From: Baylisascaris procyonis
Lineage: Eukaryota; Nematoda; Chromadorea; Rhabditida; Ascarididae
Direction: 5' to 3'
Assembly: GCA_037389465.1 (NCBI GenBank)
Contig: JAZARR010000175.1
Coordinates: 2,604,001-2,668,000 of the forward strand
Length of the DNA: 64,000 nucleotides
Shown: positions 25,601 to 38,200 of the stretch, one piece after another
How positions within the stretch are numbered: position 1 is the first letter of the stretch
How the letters are laid out: every line of letters starts with the position of its first letter
Notes under the pieces: generated by a model
What the model saw: only the letters and a program-made list of their open reading frames with translations
Databases searched by the model: none
What the model was told of the DNA's origin: nothing
Program-made: the position numbers and the translations under genes

Positions 25601-28600
25601 GCCTTTAAGCTCATTGCTTGAAGGATTTAAACTACTTTCCACTATTTAGAAGCTATCGCATTCAAAAGGGACTTGATTATGTAGTCCCTGATGTTTCGAA
25701 GCTACTGCATGGGGGGGGGAAGGCTTCAGCCGTATTGAGTCCACCATTGTTCTGGACTGCAAAAAACTGCCGCCTAGAAGGCAAAGCTGATATGAAGGAT
25801 TTCATGGGCCTACCTGTGTGGGCATTGGGCGGATTACTGAGGGATTTATTGAGCAATGCGTGTTCGGGATATCCTCAGTCATCACATTGTGTGATTGCCG
25901 ACTGTTCGATGTTTTTGCCAACTGCATCGTCGAACGCCGTCATATCTTGGAATGTACCTAGACCGTATTCTCTACTTGACACTTTCAATTCGCGGTTCTG
26001 AAAGATTCAGTCGCGACTTGTCCTAGCTTTAAGTCACCCAAGATTGCTTCACGATAGAAGATTATGCCTCACTTCTGAACATTTAAATTCCATCTCTGCA
26101 ATTTCAGGCCTGTAGCCAGGACTGCCCTTCGAAAGGGGAGGGGGGATCGACAATTTCTTTCGACTATATATGGGGCGCCGCATTCTACAGCATTGTCATT
26201 TCTGAACTCCAGCGAAAGCCCTATCAGATAAACTTACGCTGGCTCAAAAACTATGAAAAATGCTCTCAAATATGAGAGCGAAATAAACTTCGAAGCCTCT
26301 ACTTTTTTTAAAGAAAATATTTGAATGGAAGATTGTAATTTCTACAACTCCATTTCGACTCCTTGCTGACCTGAAAATAACTATTTTTTTGGATTCTCAA
26401 AGAACGAATGGTTCTTAGGCCTTTAAAGTGAGCAAGAGGTACTGATGATATCGCCTCAGTGAAGGTGAATCTCATGTGCACTAACTTGTGACATCAATAT
26501 GCGTTGTCATCAGGCGACATGCCACTTTGAAAGATATTGTATAGTGAAGTGATCGGCAAATTTGAAAGGCGTTCTGTTGTTATAGACGAAAAATAATCTA
26601 TGAGGGCTTTTCGGACGTAAATTTTTTTTTTTTTTTTTTGAAAGTAGGCAAAATAGCTGCACAAGGCATCAAAAATTTGAAAAAAAAAACCGGAGCTCAG
26701 AAAAATTTATTTTGGTCTTGATTTGAAGGAGGAATATCTCCTCGCACTGAAATGTAAGCTTAGAAGAAGTGATTTCTTCATATTCCTCTCTTTCAAGGGA
26801 TTTCCGTTTTTGTGCTAGAAAGAAAAAAAGAAAAAGAACGTCAGAGCCTAAAATCATCTCATATTCCGTTGAGTTCTTTTTTTTTTTGTTTTTGAGGCAT
26901 AATTTACCAATTTTCACACACATTTTTTTGATTATAGGTCCCTGTCTGAGCAGACAGGGAAGAGATATGATGAGAAAAATTACTATTTGGTGGACTATCA
27001 ATCGCATACTTGGAAGAGGTTCGTTAAGTAGTACTGCATGTGATTGATGCCAGTGTGTTTGTGATTTCTAAATTCCAGCACAGTTCAATTGCTGTTGATT
27101 CGATTGCCTATTATGCATAGGATGAACATACTAGTGATATTTGAGTATGCATTACTGCGTCTTTCAGTGTTTAATTAAAATATTGTTCACTTTGTGAGGT
27201 GCTTTACCACTGATCACGAACAGACCGATGAACCTTAATCTTTTTAATAATCCCCATTCTCTATTCAGTTGATGAACACGATACGTAGGTGTATTCCGGA
27301 TGAAAAACGAGTCATCAACGAGATGGAAGATGTAGTGATGGCGGGGGAAAGGGAAACGACCCACAGAGATCTCTAAATATTGCTTTTTTTTTGTTTGTTT
27401 GGAAGAATATGCATCTCTTGGTTACAGAGATCAACGTGATTAAGAAGTGTTTTTTGTATGAGAAATTTTTTATGCAATTCCATACCGTGAGTTGGCTCAA
27501 TAGGGTTGATATGGGTTCGTAATTCGTTGAGTGACGGTCCCTTGCGGCAGTATGAACGTTTGAAAGTTGGCTTAGTAGAGTTCAACACATCGCGGCTTCG
27601 AGAGTTATTGAAGAGTATATGAGGGGAGGAAAGAGGATGGAAGAAAGGAGTTGATCTCGTTGTCTATGAGTGTCGTTTGCGTAAATATTTGACAGACTAT
27701 AAAGGTTGTAAATGAGATCATCGTCACTAGTTTATCTATGTGCATGTAATTGAACCTGTTGACTCCATCTCGGGATACACCTCGAGAGTTTGATTAGCAT
27801 TGTCACGAATTGCATTGCCATGTGAGGCAAAAAAAAAAGAAGATATGTTTGAAACTTTTTTCTTTTAGCTATGATCAACATACTCAACAAGGGACTCAAC
27901 AACAATCGGTGAATGCTGCATCACAAGCACAACATGACTATACGAGCCAATCACGATCCACCAATATGCCGAATGGATCGAGTGGTGCAATCAAATCGGC
28001 GCCTCGACCATCCTCCACTAACGGTTTGCGATTCGCATTGTATCATTTCAAAGTATAACTCTTTATTTACAATTCAATAAATTGTATAGTTTTGATATAA
28101 CGCATCTTTCATATTCAATGTTATGGCTCTTTAGGCAAGAAGGGAGGAGAGTTACGCTCATTGCCATGTCGTATTCCCGAAGTGTATATTCACTATCGCT
28201 GTGCGTTTTTATTGATATAATAAGGTGTGACAATTGTGTCGTCTGTTTCTAGTGTATATCTTTGATTGGGTTATATAACTATGAAGTATAGAGTTGAGAG
28301 AGACGATAAAGCCCGATGTTGTTTGTATATTTGTGCAGCTGTTTGTTTGAATAAGCGAAATTTGCGATTGCGATCAACGCAGCGAAAGATTATTGCGCTC
28401 ACTTATTAGTATAAGATCGATTCCATTCACTAATCATTTCATAGTTTATTGTAATTTTATTTGTGTAATATTGGCTATTATTTGATGTAAATTGTTTTTA
28501 AATCTACTTTTTTATTTAGAAAGCTAAGAAATTTTTTTTTTCATTTTTTCTTTAACAGCTTTTTCCACTTCAAACAATAATTTTTCATCGTAATATTTTC

Positions 28601-29087
28601 CATTTTTCCAATATTCCATTTAATACAAAAATAAATTTAATATTCTAAATTGGTTAACGGGATAATCGATTTGAGGCGTTTATGAGAGGGAAAATAAAAT
28701 CGATTTTGGCACAAGAAGCCGTTATAGTCGTATGGGATGCTAATGAAGTTATTTTATTGTCTTCAGCTAATTCTTTAGATATAAGCATTAATTTTTGATC
28801 CATATAGCATTGTAAGCTTTTATGAAGAAAATCAATCCACTTTTTATATTATATAGTTTATGGAATGGATCCGTTAAGTTTAGATGCCAATGAATTGTTG
28901 ATGCGAAAGAGAAATAATATCAGTGAAGATTGGGAGAGGAGGAGCAATCAACTCGCAAAGATTGTAGTAGTTTTTATCGTTTTGTTGCTGATTAAGCGGT
29001 GCTGTAAAGTGACAAATGAGAGCTTATTTATGGTCATCAGTTGAATTATTCCAATTACTCATATTCTGAAAGGTGCCTGATTTCGAT

Positions 29088-29118
<31 letters not shown>

Positions 29119-30176
29119 TTTTTTTGGCTGATAATTCGTTGATTATAGGAAGTCCATGTTCGTCGACAACGAGTAGTGAAATAGATGTTGGCTCTGTGGC
29201 CACGTTTGCTAGTCAACAACAGCAGCAGCAGCAACAACAACAACAACAGCAACAGCAGCAGACACAGCAAATAGCACAGCAACCAAGCATGGTGGTTCTC
29301 ACTCCAGTCTCACAACAACAGCGGGTTTGTTCGCCTCTTTCTTTTGTTTACGATTGTCAGTGTTTCATAGCTGTTTATTTGTTTCATCTTATAAGGCATC
29401 CATTCTTCCATAATGCCCAAAATATTTGTTTTCCAGAAAATTCGGTTTCCCAGTGCATGAGCTCCGACATATGCGTACAAACATGGGAGTTACTTTGAAT
29501 GTATAAGCATTAAATACTGAAGTATTTATATTGATATGGACATCAATTGTAGTAAAACTACACAACGGGCAGATAAATGCTAGCTGCAGCAATACTGTGA
29601 TAGGGACAATTGAGAACGAAGTGAAGAAGGAAAAATAAAAGTAGTTGAGGGATAGTAAAAAGTAAAGATCAAATAGGGCCTACGAGGAACCTCGACATTG
29701 GTTCCTCGGGGAACATAAACCACTGTAAAGAGGTTTTTATTCGAGCGTTTTCATCTTCCAGCCTGCCCCTCCACAACAACTTCTCTATACGAAAACCGAT
29801 CCACAACCAAGGATCGGTGAGCCAATTCAGACTGCAGATGGAAGTGTTTTAACCGTTACGGCAAGAGGTACCGCTCCAATGGCAGCTATTCTTAAAAAGG
29901 ACCTCAATATCAGGACTAGTGAGTTGATTAAGTCATTCATACGTTAATTTGCATGAATGTATGCTAGCTACATTAGCGATGTTTCATTCATTATTACAAA
30001 TATATATCGCCACATAAAATGTTGAACTTCCATTGAATTTTCGAATGTGAATTATACAATTGATGAATTAATTTATGACCGCAAAGTATAAAATAGTAAA
30101 ATGAGTCTTAGAAAAATAGCGATAGTAAATAATATTAATAATAGTAGTAATAGTAGTAATAGTAATAATAGTAATA

Positions 30177-30207
<31 letters not shown>

Positions 30208-33200
30208 AATTTTACAGATGATGGAGGCACGGTGACTATGATTATCGACCCAACAACGTTCTATCAACACGGATCTCAGAAAATGTATCATTTCCCTCGC
30301 TTATTTTTTTTAAAACTTCTTTATTTCCGATAGTCGCCTAAACGTTTGCTGATTAATGGGACTGATAAAGCTTTAATATGCTACTTTCCATTTCCGGTTG
30401 TTTTAATCCGTTAGCAATGCTGAAAGCATGCGATTTCTCTCCCCCCCCCCCCCTCTGTTGGCACATTCTGTCGCTTTCAGTACAAATTTGTGCGGAGTAG
30501 CAGCAAATAAAAAAAAAGCTGGCCATGTAAAATGAGTTGTAAGTTGTGGGTCTTGTTTATATGAGTTATAGAGTGACCAAATCTGAAATGCAGCAGAAGT
30601 TTTTTTTTAAGTAGGAGAGATCTTAAGTGGATATCGAGATTGGTTCGAAGAAAAAGAGATGAGGTGCTATAGTGGGAAATTTTTGGCTAGCCTTGCTCAC
30701 CTAGGCAAAATTCAACGACCTTCAGGTCGGTGAAGGGAATCAATAGGAATCGCTGGCAGCAGTGTTGATGAATTAGTTACTTCTCGCATAGATTCATAGA
30801 ATGCTTAATTGAGTCACAAAATTTGAAGGGAAGCTTCGCTGCTGTCTTGGGCTATAGGAAGAAGAGCGTTTCACTATTTCTTTCTTGAATTATCCCACCT
30901 CTTAATCAAGGATATCTTGCAAAACTTTTTATGCAAATAAAACGAATTTTTGAATTGAATTGAAAAGAGATGACGGTGCGACTTTGAAGCTTTGTACAAA
31001 GAAGCTTGTCATTTAGAACGATGAAAGAAAAGTGAGGAAAGATCCAGCACATTTAAGGTATCGGCTGGTGAACGTATCAGAACTGAATGCGGCCGATATG
31101 GTGCCACTAACAACGGGCACAGTAGGTCCATCGACGAGCGAAGTGAAACTAATTGCGACACCGACAAGAAGAAAACGTGTGGCGACGATGAGTGTGCAAG
31201 GTATGTCCAACGGAAGGGGTCAACTGGGCGATGATCTCATCCTCGACGATGGCATCTCCGAGAAAACCGTCACTATCGACCAGAGTAAGCCGCCTTATTG
31301 GCTACTCAATGATCGAATATCTTGGCGGTTGAGTGTTTTCAAGGAATAGCACTTGTCAAACGTCGATACTGTGACAGTTATGTCATACTAGATTTATGGA
31401 TTAAAGGGGTCTTACTTAAACGTCTAGATGCGGTATCGTGTCATTGGGGAGCAGTTTGTCGGCTGGCTCGATTCTTGATGTGTTTTTGAAATTTATGATC
31501 GAATAACGTTGCGTTTTCATCAATCAAATGTTTTTATGATACAAAATTTGGCACTTTTTCCGATCTCTTTTCACCTTCTTGACTTTCAGCTTATTATGTT
31601 GCTAGAAGAATTCGTCACCTAGTCGATCTGTGGGATTTTTTCTTTCTTTCTTTTTTTTTTTTTGAAGAGAATTATAAATTTTCCATGTTGAGGTTCTTTG
31701 CTTGTGCATTCATCTTAAAATATCTAGGAGCATTCCATTTTCCTCCACTTTTTTTTTTTCTAAAAAGGAGAGATGGGAAGTTATGTTTGCTTTTGTAAAA
31801 AAATCAGATTATTAATTATTATAGAAACGTAAGGTAACAAAACAGATAAGGATAGATGCGCCTCGTAGATTGATGTTTATTTGTTACATGGATATGGATT
31901 AGATCTAGTCCCTTTCGCAGTGTCAGCTACGATCGGATCAGAGGGGGCTCAGCCTTAGCTAGATCGAGGCCCAGCCAAAATCGGATTTGGATCGGATTTA
32001 AGTCGCGTTTTTATTTGCACAACGTGATTCATGCGACCATGCAAATATTGTGCATTTGGAAAAATTTTATTTCATTAAATTGGCGTTGATTTCAGCATCA
32101 CCCCCACCGATCGCGAACGAAAGGATACTAATTGACCATCAGCCATTGATGACGGTTGGCAGTTCGAATGTGATGCTTGCTCAGTCAAATATCCATCAGG
32201 TTCATCATTGTTTCTTGCTTGCTGATTATGTTATGCCTCTTTAGATGCAATAGTGGGGCACGATCTTCGAATGTTTAGATCTTTTTTTTTACATGCTTTT
32301 TGCCCATCCCGATTTTATCCTCCTCCTCCCCTTATCCTCCTCTACTTCCTTCTTTCCGATTATCGTAATAGTGCAGAAATGAAAGAGTGGATGGATAGTT
32401 TTCTAGCCATCCAGGTAGAGAATTTCTCTAGCTTTAACATTTATATTTAACATTTATAGGCATTAAGATTTTAACATTTAACATTTATAGACATTAAGAT
32501 TTTCATGAAAGATGTTACATCCTTGTTTCCTTCTCTAATAGTCAGGGCTCGATCACATCGGAGCTTTATTCGAGATTTATTTATTCTATTCATCCAACCT
32601 TGACCTTTATTTTCATGCATTTGACCTCCTTTCATCCAGAAATAACTGTAGTTTACTGGATTTCTTTCCTAAAAATTTTTTTTGAACGTTGAATTGAGCA
32701 TAAACAACAAATAATGCAAGTGCGCATGAAATAGAGTACTTATTAGGAATGCCTTAGGCATATGCATGTTATCAATTTACCTGAAACATAGTGAAGTAAA
32801 GTTTTCATTTTAAGCGTCATCAAATCCTTGAATGTATCAGCTGTATTCCCCGCTGCAGCCACATTAAGATTGACTATAATCTGGGTGGTAGGGAAATTGT
32901 TTTTGCGGTCGAGGTGAACTGCTATTTAATGGTTGATCCCTGAAGCACAAACCCCTGAAAAGATTTAGTATGGATGGGTTGGATATTTGTGTTGTATTTA
33001 GTGATTGGCATGTATTTGAATTCATTGCTGCTAGATTTGGTGATGATATTTGCGATTCAAGGTGCATCATCAACCACATGCAGGCACATCGCAGCAACAT
33101 AGTGGTGGATTGACTACTGGAAGCCATCATGCCACTATCACTCAACATATACCTCCACATGCAGGTTAATTTTCCTTTAGATTATCTCCTCGGCGATCTT

Positions 33201-35278
33201 ATGCCTCTCATCGTATATTACTATCGATAGATCTATTATTAATGCATATGATAATTCGGTATTGAATGCACATGCTTCATGTCTAACGAATAACTCAGTT
33301 TTTTTTATTCGGATTGGTGTTGACAAGTTTTTGCAACAGCTTTTGAAAATTAAGTTGTGGAAAGTTGTTTTGTCGTTGCAACCGCTTTTATTTATCGCTT
33401 TATTTTTCCTGACTGTTTTCGATTTGATTTTCCCTTCATTCAACAAAGAAAGGAAAACTACGATGTTACAAGTTTATTTTTATAAATAAAAAACTACGGT
33501 GTTAGAAGCTTATTGTCAGAAAAAAATAATCTTTTTATGAGCGAAGGGATTAAATAACATCGATGATTGTATATGTTGCTCGAGAGTCAGGCTGCTATTA
33601 GCAATTTAAATGTCGAGAACAATCTTCTGCAGAAAATAATATCGGAGAAAAGCAATCCGAAAATCGAGAAAAAAATTTTCAATGGGGAAAGGAAAATGAA
33701 TTGAGGAGAAACATTAAGAAATGACTGTTTTTACTATGGAGGATAATTATTATATATGCATATGCAAGAGATACGTTGTAGTTTTTAAATAAACAGTATT
33801 CAATCTTTGGGGCGTCTAGAGGTTAAACGCGTTTATGAATGCATCTGGGGCGCCCTGAGGGCTTTTCTGAAGACGCTCAGAGTCTTGGGATTTTCTGGAC
33901 ACGATTCGGATCATTGTCGTGCTTCGAAGTCTTTATGAGAATCCTTGCGGTGAAAGTTGTTCGAACTCAGGTGCAGCCACCGCTAACTTACTTCCTCTCT
34001 TTGCGTGCGGTCCATCGAAAGAAATTTGTTAGAAGTGCTGTGCAATGGTCGGTGGATTATTTGTATATCGATGAGAGGTTTTAAAACAGAAGTGACTAAT
34101 AAATATATGTGAGGAAATTTATAGGGACGCAACTAGGGACGTTGACAGTACGACAACAAACTCAACCAGCACAGACGAGTGGAGGACAGAGGTTTATTGC
34201 ACAACCGTTGACTGTTCAACAACCACAGTATACGTTATTAAGCAGTCAGCCGATTCAAACACAGCAAGATGCCGATCTCGCATTTGCAAATTCAATTGCT
34301 ACTCATCTTTCAAGACTCAACGAGGACGAGGTATAGCAGCTATTCATTTGATTACTGTTCAAGAATTTCAGCAATGTATGTTTTAAAGAGTTACTTTGAA
34401 GATTTATAGATAAGAAGGGGCTAAAATTCAGTAAGAATATGAAGGGATAGTAAAATACTTGTATTTTTATGGATAGGTTCACATATTCGCCTCTTGCTTA
34501 TTAGACGAGCTTATGAGCAGTGCATAGATTCAGAGTATCCGTAGGTTAATAAGGATTATGCTTGAGAAATTTGAGTTATAGTGGTGAGATGATATGACGA
34601 GGGGAGAAGATTATGAATTGATTTGGTGATGAGTTGTGATTGGATTAGAAGTGTTTAAAAAATGGAGTATATGGGTATGAGGCAAATAGAAGTAATAATA
34701 TAAAGAGGAAGCTGAAATATAGCAGACGAGTGATAGGGTTTATCACCTTAAAAATGCCACTTTTTTTCGTCAATTTTTCGGTTATTGAAGGGGAATAACT
34801 TTTGGCAACTGATAGGGAACTCACAAAATTGAACATTGAACTTCTATCGTAAAATATAAATAGTGAATGGTTGAATGAATTTTGTGTTTCTGCAATCTAT
34901 GTGCAAAAAAAAAGTATGACTTTTGCTTAGTCCTCTACTATATGACATCTTCAGTTCAATAATATTAGAAGAATCGTATTTGATAATTGATACTGTTTGT
35001 TTTTTGATGGCTTTTTTCCATTGATTTAAGATCTTCTCTGAGGTCAAGTGAAAGGTTGTCTTAGTAGTAAGGTCATATAAAAGTAGTAATATTTGCAGAA
35101 AGCAGTTGCAAAAATGAATATTCAAAGAATTCTGATGGATGCACGCTTCGGTATGGGAGCATGTGCACGAATGATTCACGATGAGGAGTTGAATGAAGCT
35201 GCAGCTTCGAGTGCAAATCATGAAGTGGTAAGCGTACAACAACAACAACAACATGTCGACACCTCTGCTAGAAGGTAA
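22668..35278 (+). CDS. MADF-BESS domain protein, probable transcription regulator
   Basis: Likely nuclear DNA-binding regulator. Exons 2-15 keep phase: 23481-23768, 24011-24117, 24579-24707, 24957-25071, 25452-25596, 27869-28023, 29149-29324, 29762-29918, 30218-30284, 31037-31284, 32096-32199, 33062-33164, 34125-34330, 35099-35278 (TAA); together about 726 residues. Exon 2 holds most of the MADF (Myb/SANT-like) domain, starting FVRRLIEAVKGQPCLYNP; exon 3 completes it (LQMQWKRIRDRYVRERRKRR). The middle is Gln/Ser/Thr/His-rich with a polyglutamine run in exon 8 (29212-29263) and a basic patch in exon 11 (TPTRRKRVA). Exons 14-15 form the BESS motif (DLAFANSIATHLSRL then KAVAKMNIQRILMDARFG), a protein-interaction module. 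An upstream exon at 22668-22787 is open (contains GGHSGSREYTSDGEATIGRN) but its exit phase does not fit exon 2, so an exon is missing between them and the start codon is not identified. GTATGT at 31201 could be an in-phase alternative donor. Confidence 0.88.
25597..27868. other. Long MADF-BESS intron with an unexplained ORF and a palindrome
   Basis: Intron of 2.3 kb between exons 6 and 7. It contains a 127-codon plus-strand frame (25618-26001) of higher GC than its surroundings, including a G9 run at 25711-25719; it resembles no family I know. A GTAGCCAGGA...GGGGAGGGGGG segment (26113-26148) looks like the edge of a dispersed repeat. A near-perfect palindrome lies at 26939-26960. No intact transposase was seen. 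Confidence 0.4.
29087..29120. repeat. TTTA microsatellite
   Basis: About eight ATTT units just upstream of exon 8 of the MADF-BESS gene, close to its polypyrimidine tract. Confidence 0.9.
29212..29268 (+). repeat. CAR polyglutamine run in coding exon
   Basis: About 17 consecutive CAA/CAG codons with mixed codon use inside exon 8 of the MADF-BESS gene, followed by Thr and further glutamines. Mixed codons make it less prone to slippage than a pure CAG run. Confidence 0.95.
30127..30207. repeat. TAA/TAG trinucleotide repeat
   Basis: Roughly 27 AAT units interspersed with AGT, ending 10 bases before the acceptor of exon 10 of the MADF-BESS gene. Read on the minus strand it makes a spurious poly-leucine frame. 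Confidence 0.9.
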
Positions 35279-38200
35279 CGGGGTGAGGGTTTCACTCAGA
35301 TCGTGTAGCTCTGCCTCGGCTGGTCGCCTTCAAGTCTTCCTTTATTCGAATTCACGATTGCGATCGGCATTCTCTAACTCAGGGTTGCGTACCTTCGATA
35401 GTGAAGTGCACATTTTAAAATCGGTTCGCTTTTCTAGCACTTTTATTATCGTTCTTAAGCTGTTTTTTTTTTTTTGCAGTACTCTTTTCGTTGTTGAATC
35501 AAAAGCTGAATGCCATCATGCCTCAATTTTTTGATAAATAGAGTTGGAGTCTGAGCAAGGACACAATTTTGCGGTCATATTAGTTGTACAAACATCACAG
35601 AATTTCTTTGTCACAACTGCCTGTATCGAAAATGTTAAGCTATTCTTTGAAGAAGTAATAGTGTCTCGGGGTTTTTTTTCGATAAGATGAGCGCTTATGA
35701 ATATGAATTACCTGAGGTTGGCTACGTAGGAAATTTATAGGGGTGTTTATTGCAATGGAATTGCTGCACCGAGGTCATAGGTCAATCAAGGATCGAGCAT
35801 TTCAAAATTGAAGAGAGTACTGCAATTGAAACCGTTACCTTTACCTTTGCGAGAGATTTTTTGAACTACCATGTAGGCACTTTAGAGTGCGTGTCAGCTC
35901 TGATCTCATTATGTTTTTGGTTTCATCTTTGTGGCCACATTATCTCTGCATTGTTTTTGTGGAATTTATTCGTTTTCTTATCAACGCGGCCATTTCCGGT
36001 TCAATTTTTAGCCGATATCCCCCAATTAAAAAAGAGGTGTAAGGAGAGTGGAATAAAAACTTGAGCAGGTTATCGATTCGATGTTTTTCTTTTTTTTTTT
36101 TTTGCATTATTGGGTATTGGTTTTAGAGATTGTTCGTGTTTAGGCCGTTTGATCTGGGCAATATATATTCCGACCATAGAAAAGATGGCTGATCATTTTA
36201 TTTATATTTGATTGGTGTTTTTAAAGGTAATTGAAAAAAATGATCATCACCCTTTTTTGAAGCTCATTGTAATAGGTAATTGAAAAAAATGGGCCACAAA
36301 TGATCGGAAATTGCTGGCGTTTAATTGGAGAGCTGACCGTTTTGTTGTAAAAAAAAAAAAAGAAATCATTCGCTGTCGACACTATGAGCATGGATATCTT
36401 CTTCTTTTGTTTTCTCTGGATCGCGTCTTCCCTACATCTTTATTATATATCATATATGATGCATCATTTTATTGCTATCGCTAACAGGATTAGCAATAGC
36501 AATTGTAATAACTTTATTTTTGATAGTCGAATTTCAAGTCGCAGATGAGTGAGTTTTTAGTGATTTCTGATTGTATTAAGATTGGATGCTATTTGAAGTG
36601 GGCACTCGACTTCGATTGCTTTAAGATGAACACCACTCATTCACTAAAACAAAAAAGGTGATTGGACGATGCTGTCTTTCTTCTTTTTTTTTTTTTTTTG
36701 CGACAGCTGAGACATCCCTTGTGCCATGATTGACTGTATTCAATATCACGTTCTAATGTGTTCATCGATTGGAGCATATTCAAAGCGTCGAAATATTTAA
36801 TGCCAGCCGTTATTTGCGTATTTCCGTTGCTTTTATTAGCTAGCTGGTTTACTGATTAAGTGAATTACTGTGAGTTATTTCGAAAGCAATTAATGATTAC
36901 AGATGCTTTTTCTTGAAAATTGATAGTGGACAACGAGAAAATAATCCGCACAATGCATTAAAACCAGCCGGTTGACCATTATGGTGTAGAGATGATGACT
37001 GCGGTAATAGAGGAGTCGATAAGTTCCGTTTAGTTTCGACTGAATTGAAATGTAACATTTTTAGAAGTTGCTGCCTTTAATTTTACGTCTTTTTTTCAGG
37101 CTTTACATAAATTTTTGAGGGGGGTTTCTCTCATATTTTGTTACTGTAATAAAGGGGATCATATGAGCCACTTAAAGTGTGCATTGTTTTTCCTTCAAGT
37201 ACAAGATAATTGCTTTGAATGCGCCATTCGATGTGGCATGTATTATTTCGTGCATCAATCTTACCTCCACGGCGTTTGTTTCGTCTATTGTTTATGTGTT
37301 TTTTTGTTAATTTAATCTCGTAAAACAGATTGCCTATGAAATTATGGTGGCTGTAAGGCGCATATGTCATGCGTAGCGTTAGTAACCACAAATATCTTTG
37401 GTTGATGCGTGCTGGTTTTCTGGTATCCACTGCTGAACACTAGTCATAAATCCCTGATTTAGATTTGTGTGGGATCTAGATGAAATAACAAATGAGTCCC
37501 CTCTCTATAGCGTAGTAATTGGTTGTATTAGTAAGAATACAGCTTTGGACAAAACGATAGATGGACATCGACTTGGTTTGGTACGATATGTGGGTGATGT
37601 TGTGTTTAGTATGAGTGTTGATCGGATGGTGATATGATTGCGTTTCAATTCTGCCCCACTTTGTGCGTTTCCGCTTAGCTTATTTGTCGCATTGAATTAA
37701 ATTTTGCATATTAGAAAGCAATTTATTTCAATTGATGTATGTAAATCTCAATAATTGAATTTTCCTGGTTTTCTATCACTTATTGAGGAAGAAAATGGTT
37801 TTGTTTTTTTTTTTGAGAAAATTTTCATTGAGATGGTAGGATTTGATATTACAACGTATGATTTAATTATTCATAGATGATACTATTATGGTGGTTTTAG
37901 TAGCTAACACAGATGTGGTACTAGATGATATTGTGGTGTATACACTCTCTGATGGATTAATAAGGAATTCGGTTAAAATTTTTGACCGCATATAAGTGGG
38001 CTGTATTGTTTCGTGTTTTTGATTTGTGTCTTTTCTTTTTTCTTTTTTCTCTTTTTTTGGGCGACAATAGCAAAGTGGAGAGTTTTATACACATCATTGT
38101 TTTTGAATGTATATATTGGAATGATTTGTATACGTTATTATTTAAGAAATAAACCTAATTCTTTCGTTTTTATTGTTTGCTGGAATTAATCGAAATCTAC

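Noticed and set aside
30073..30291. Minus-strand frame with a poly-leucine run
   Set aside because: It is the reverse complement of a TAA/TAG microsatellite and overlaps exon 10 of the MADF-BESS gene in antisense.
32864..33160. Minus-strand 98-codon frame
   Set aside because: It overlaps MADF-BESS exon 13 (33062-33164) in antisense; the plus-strand exon keeps phase with both neighbours.
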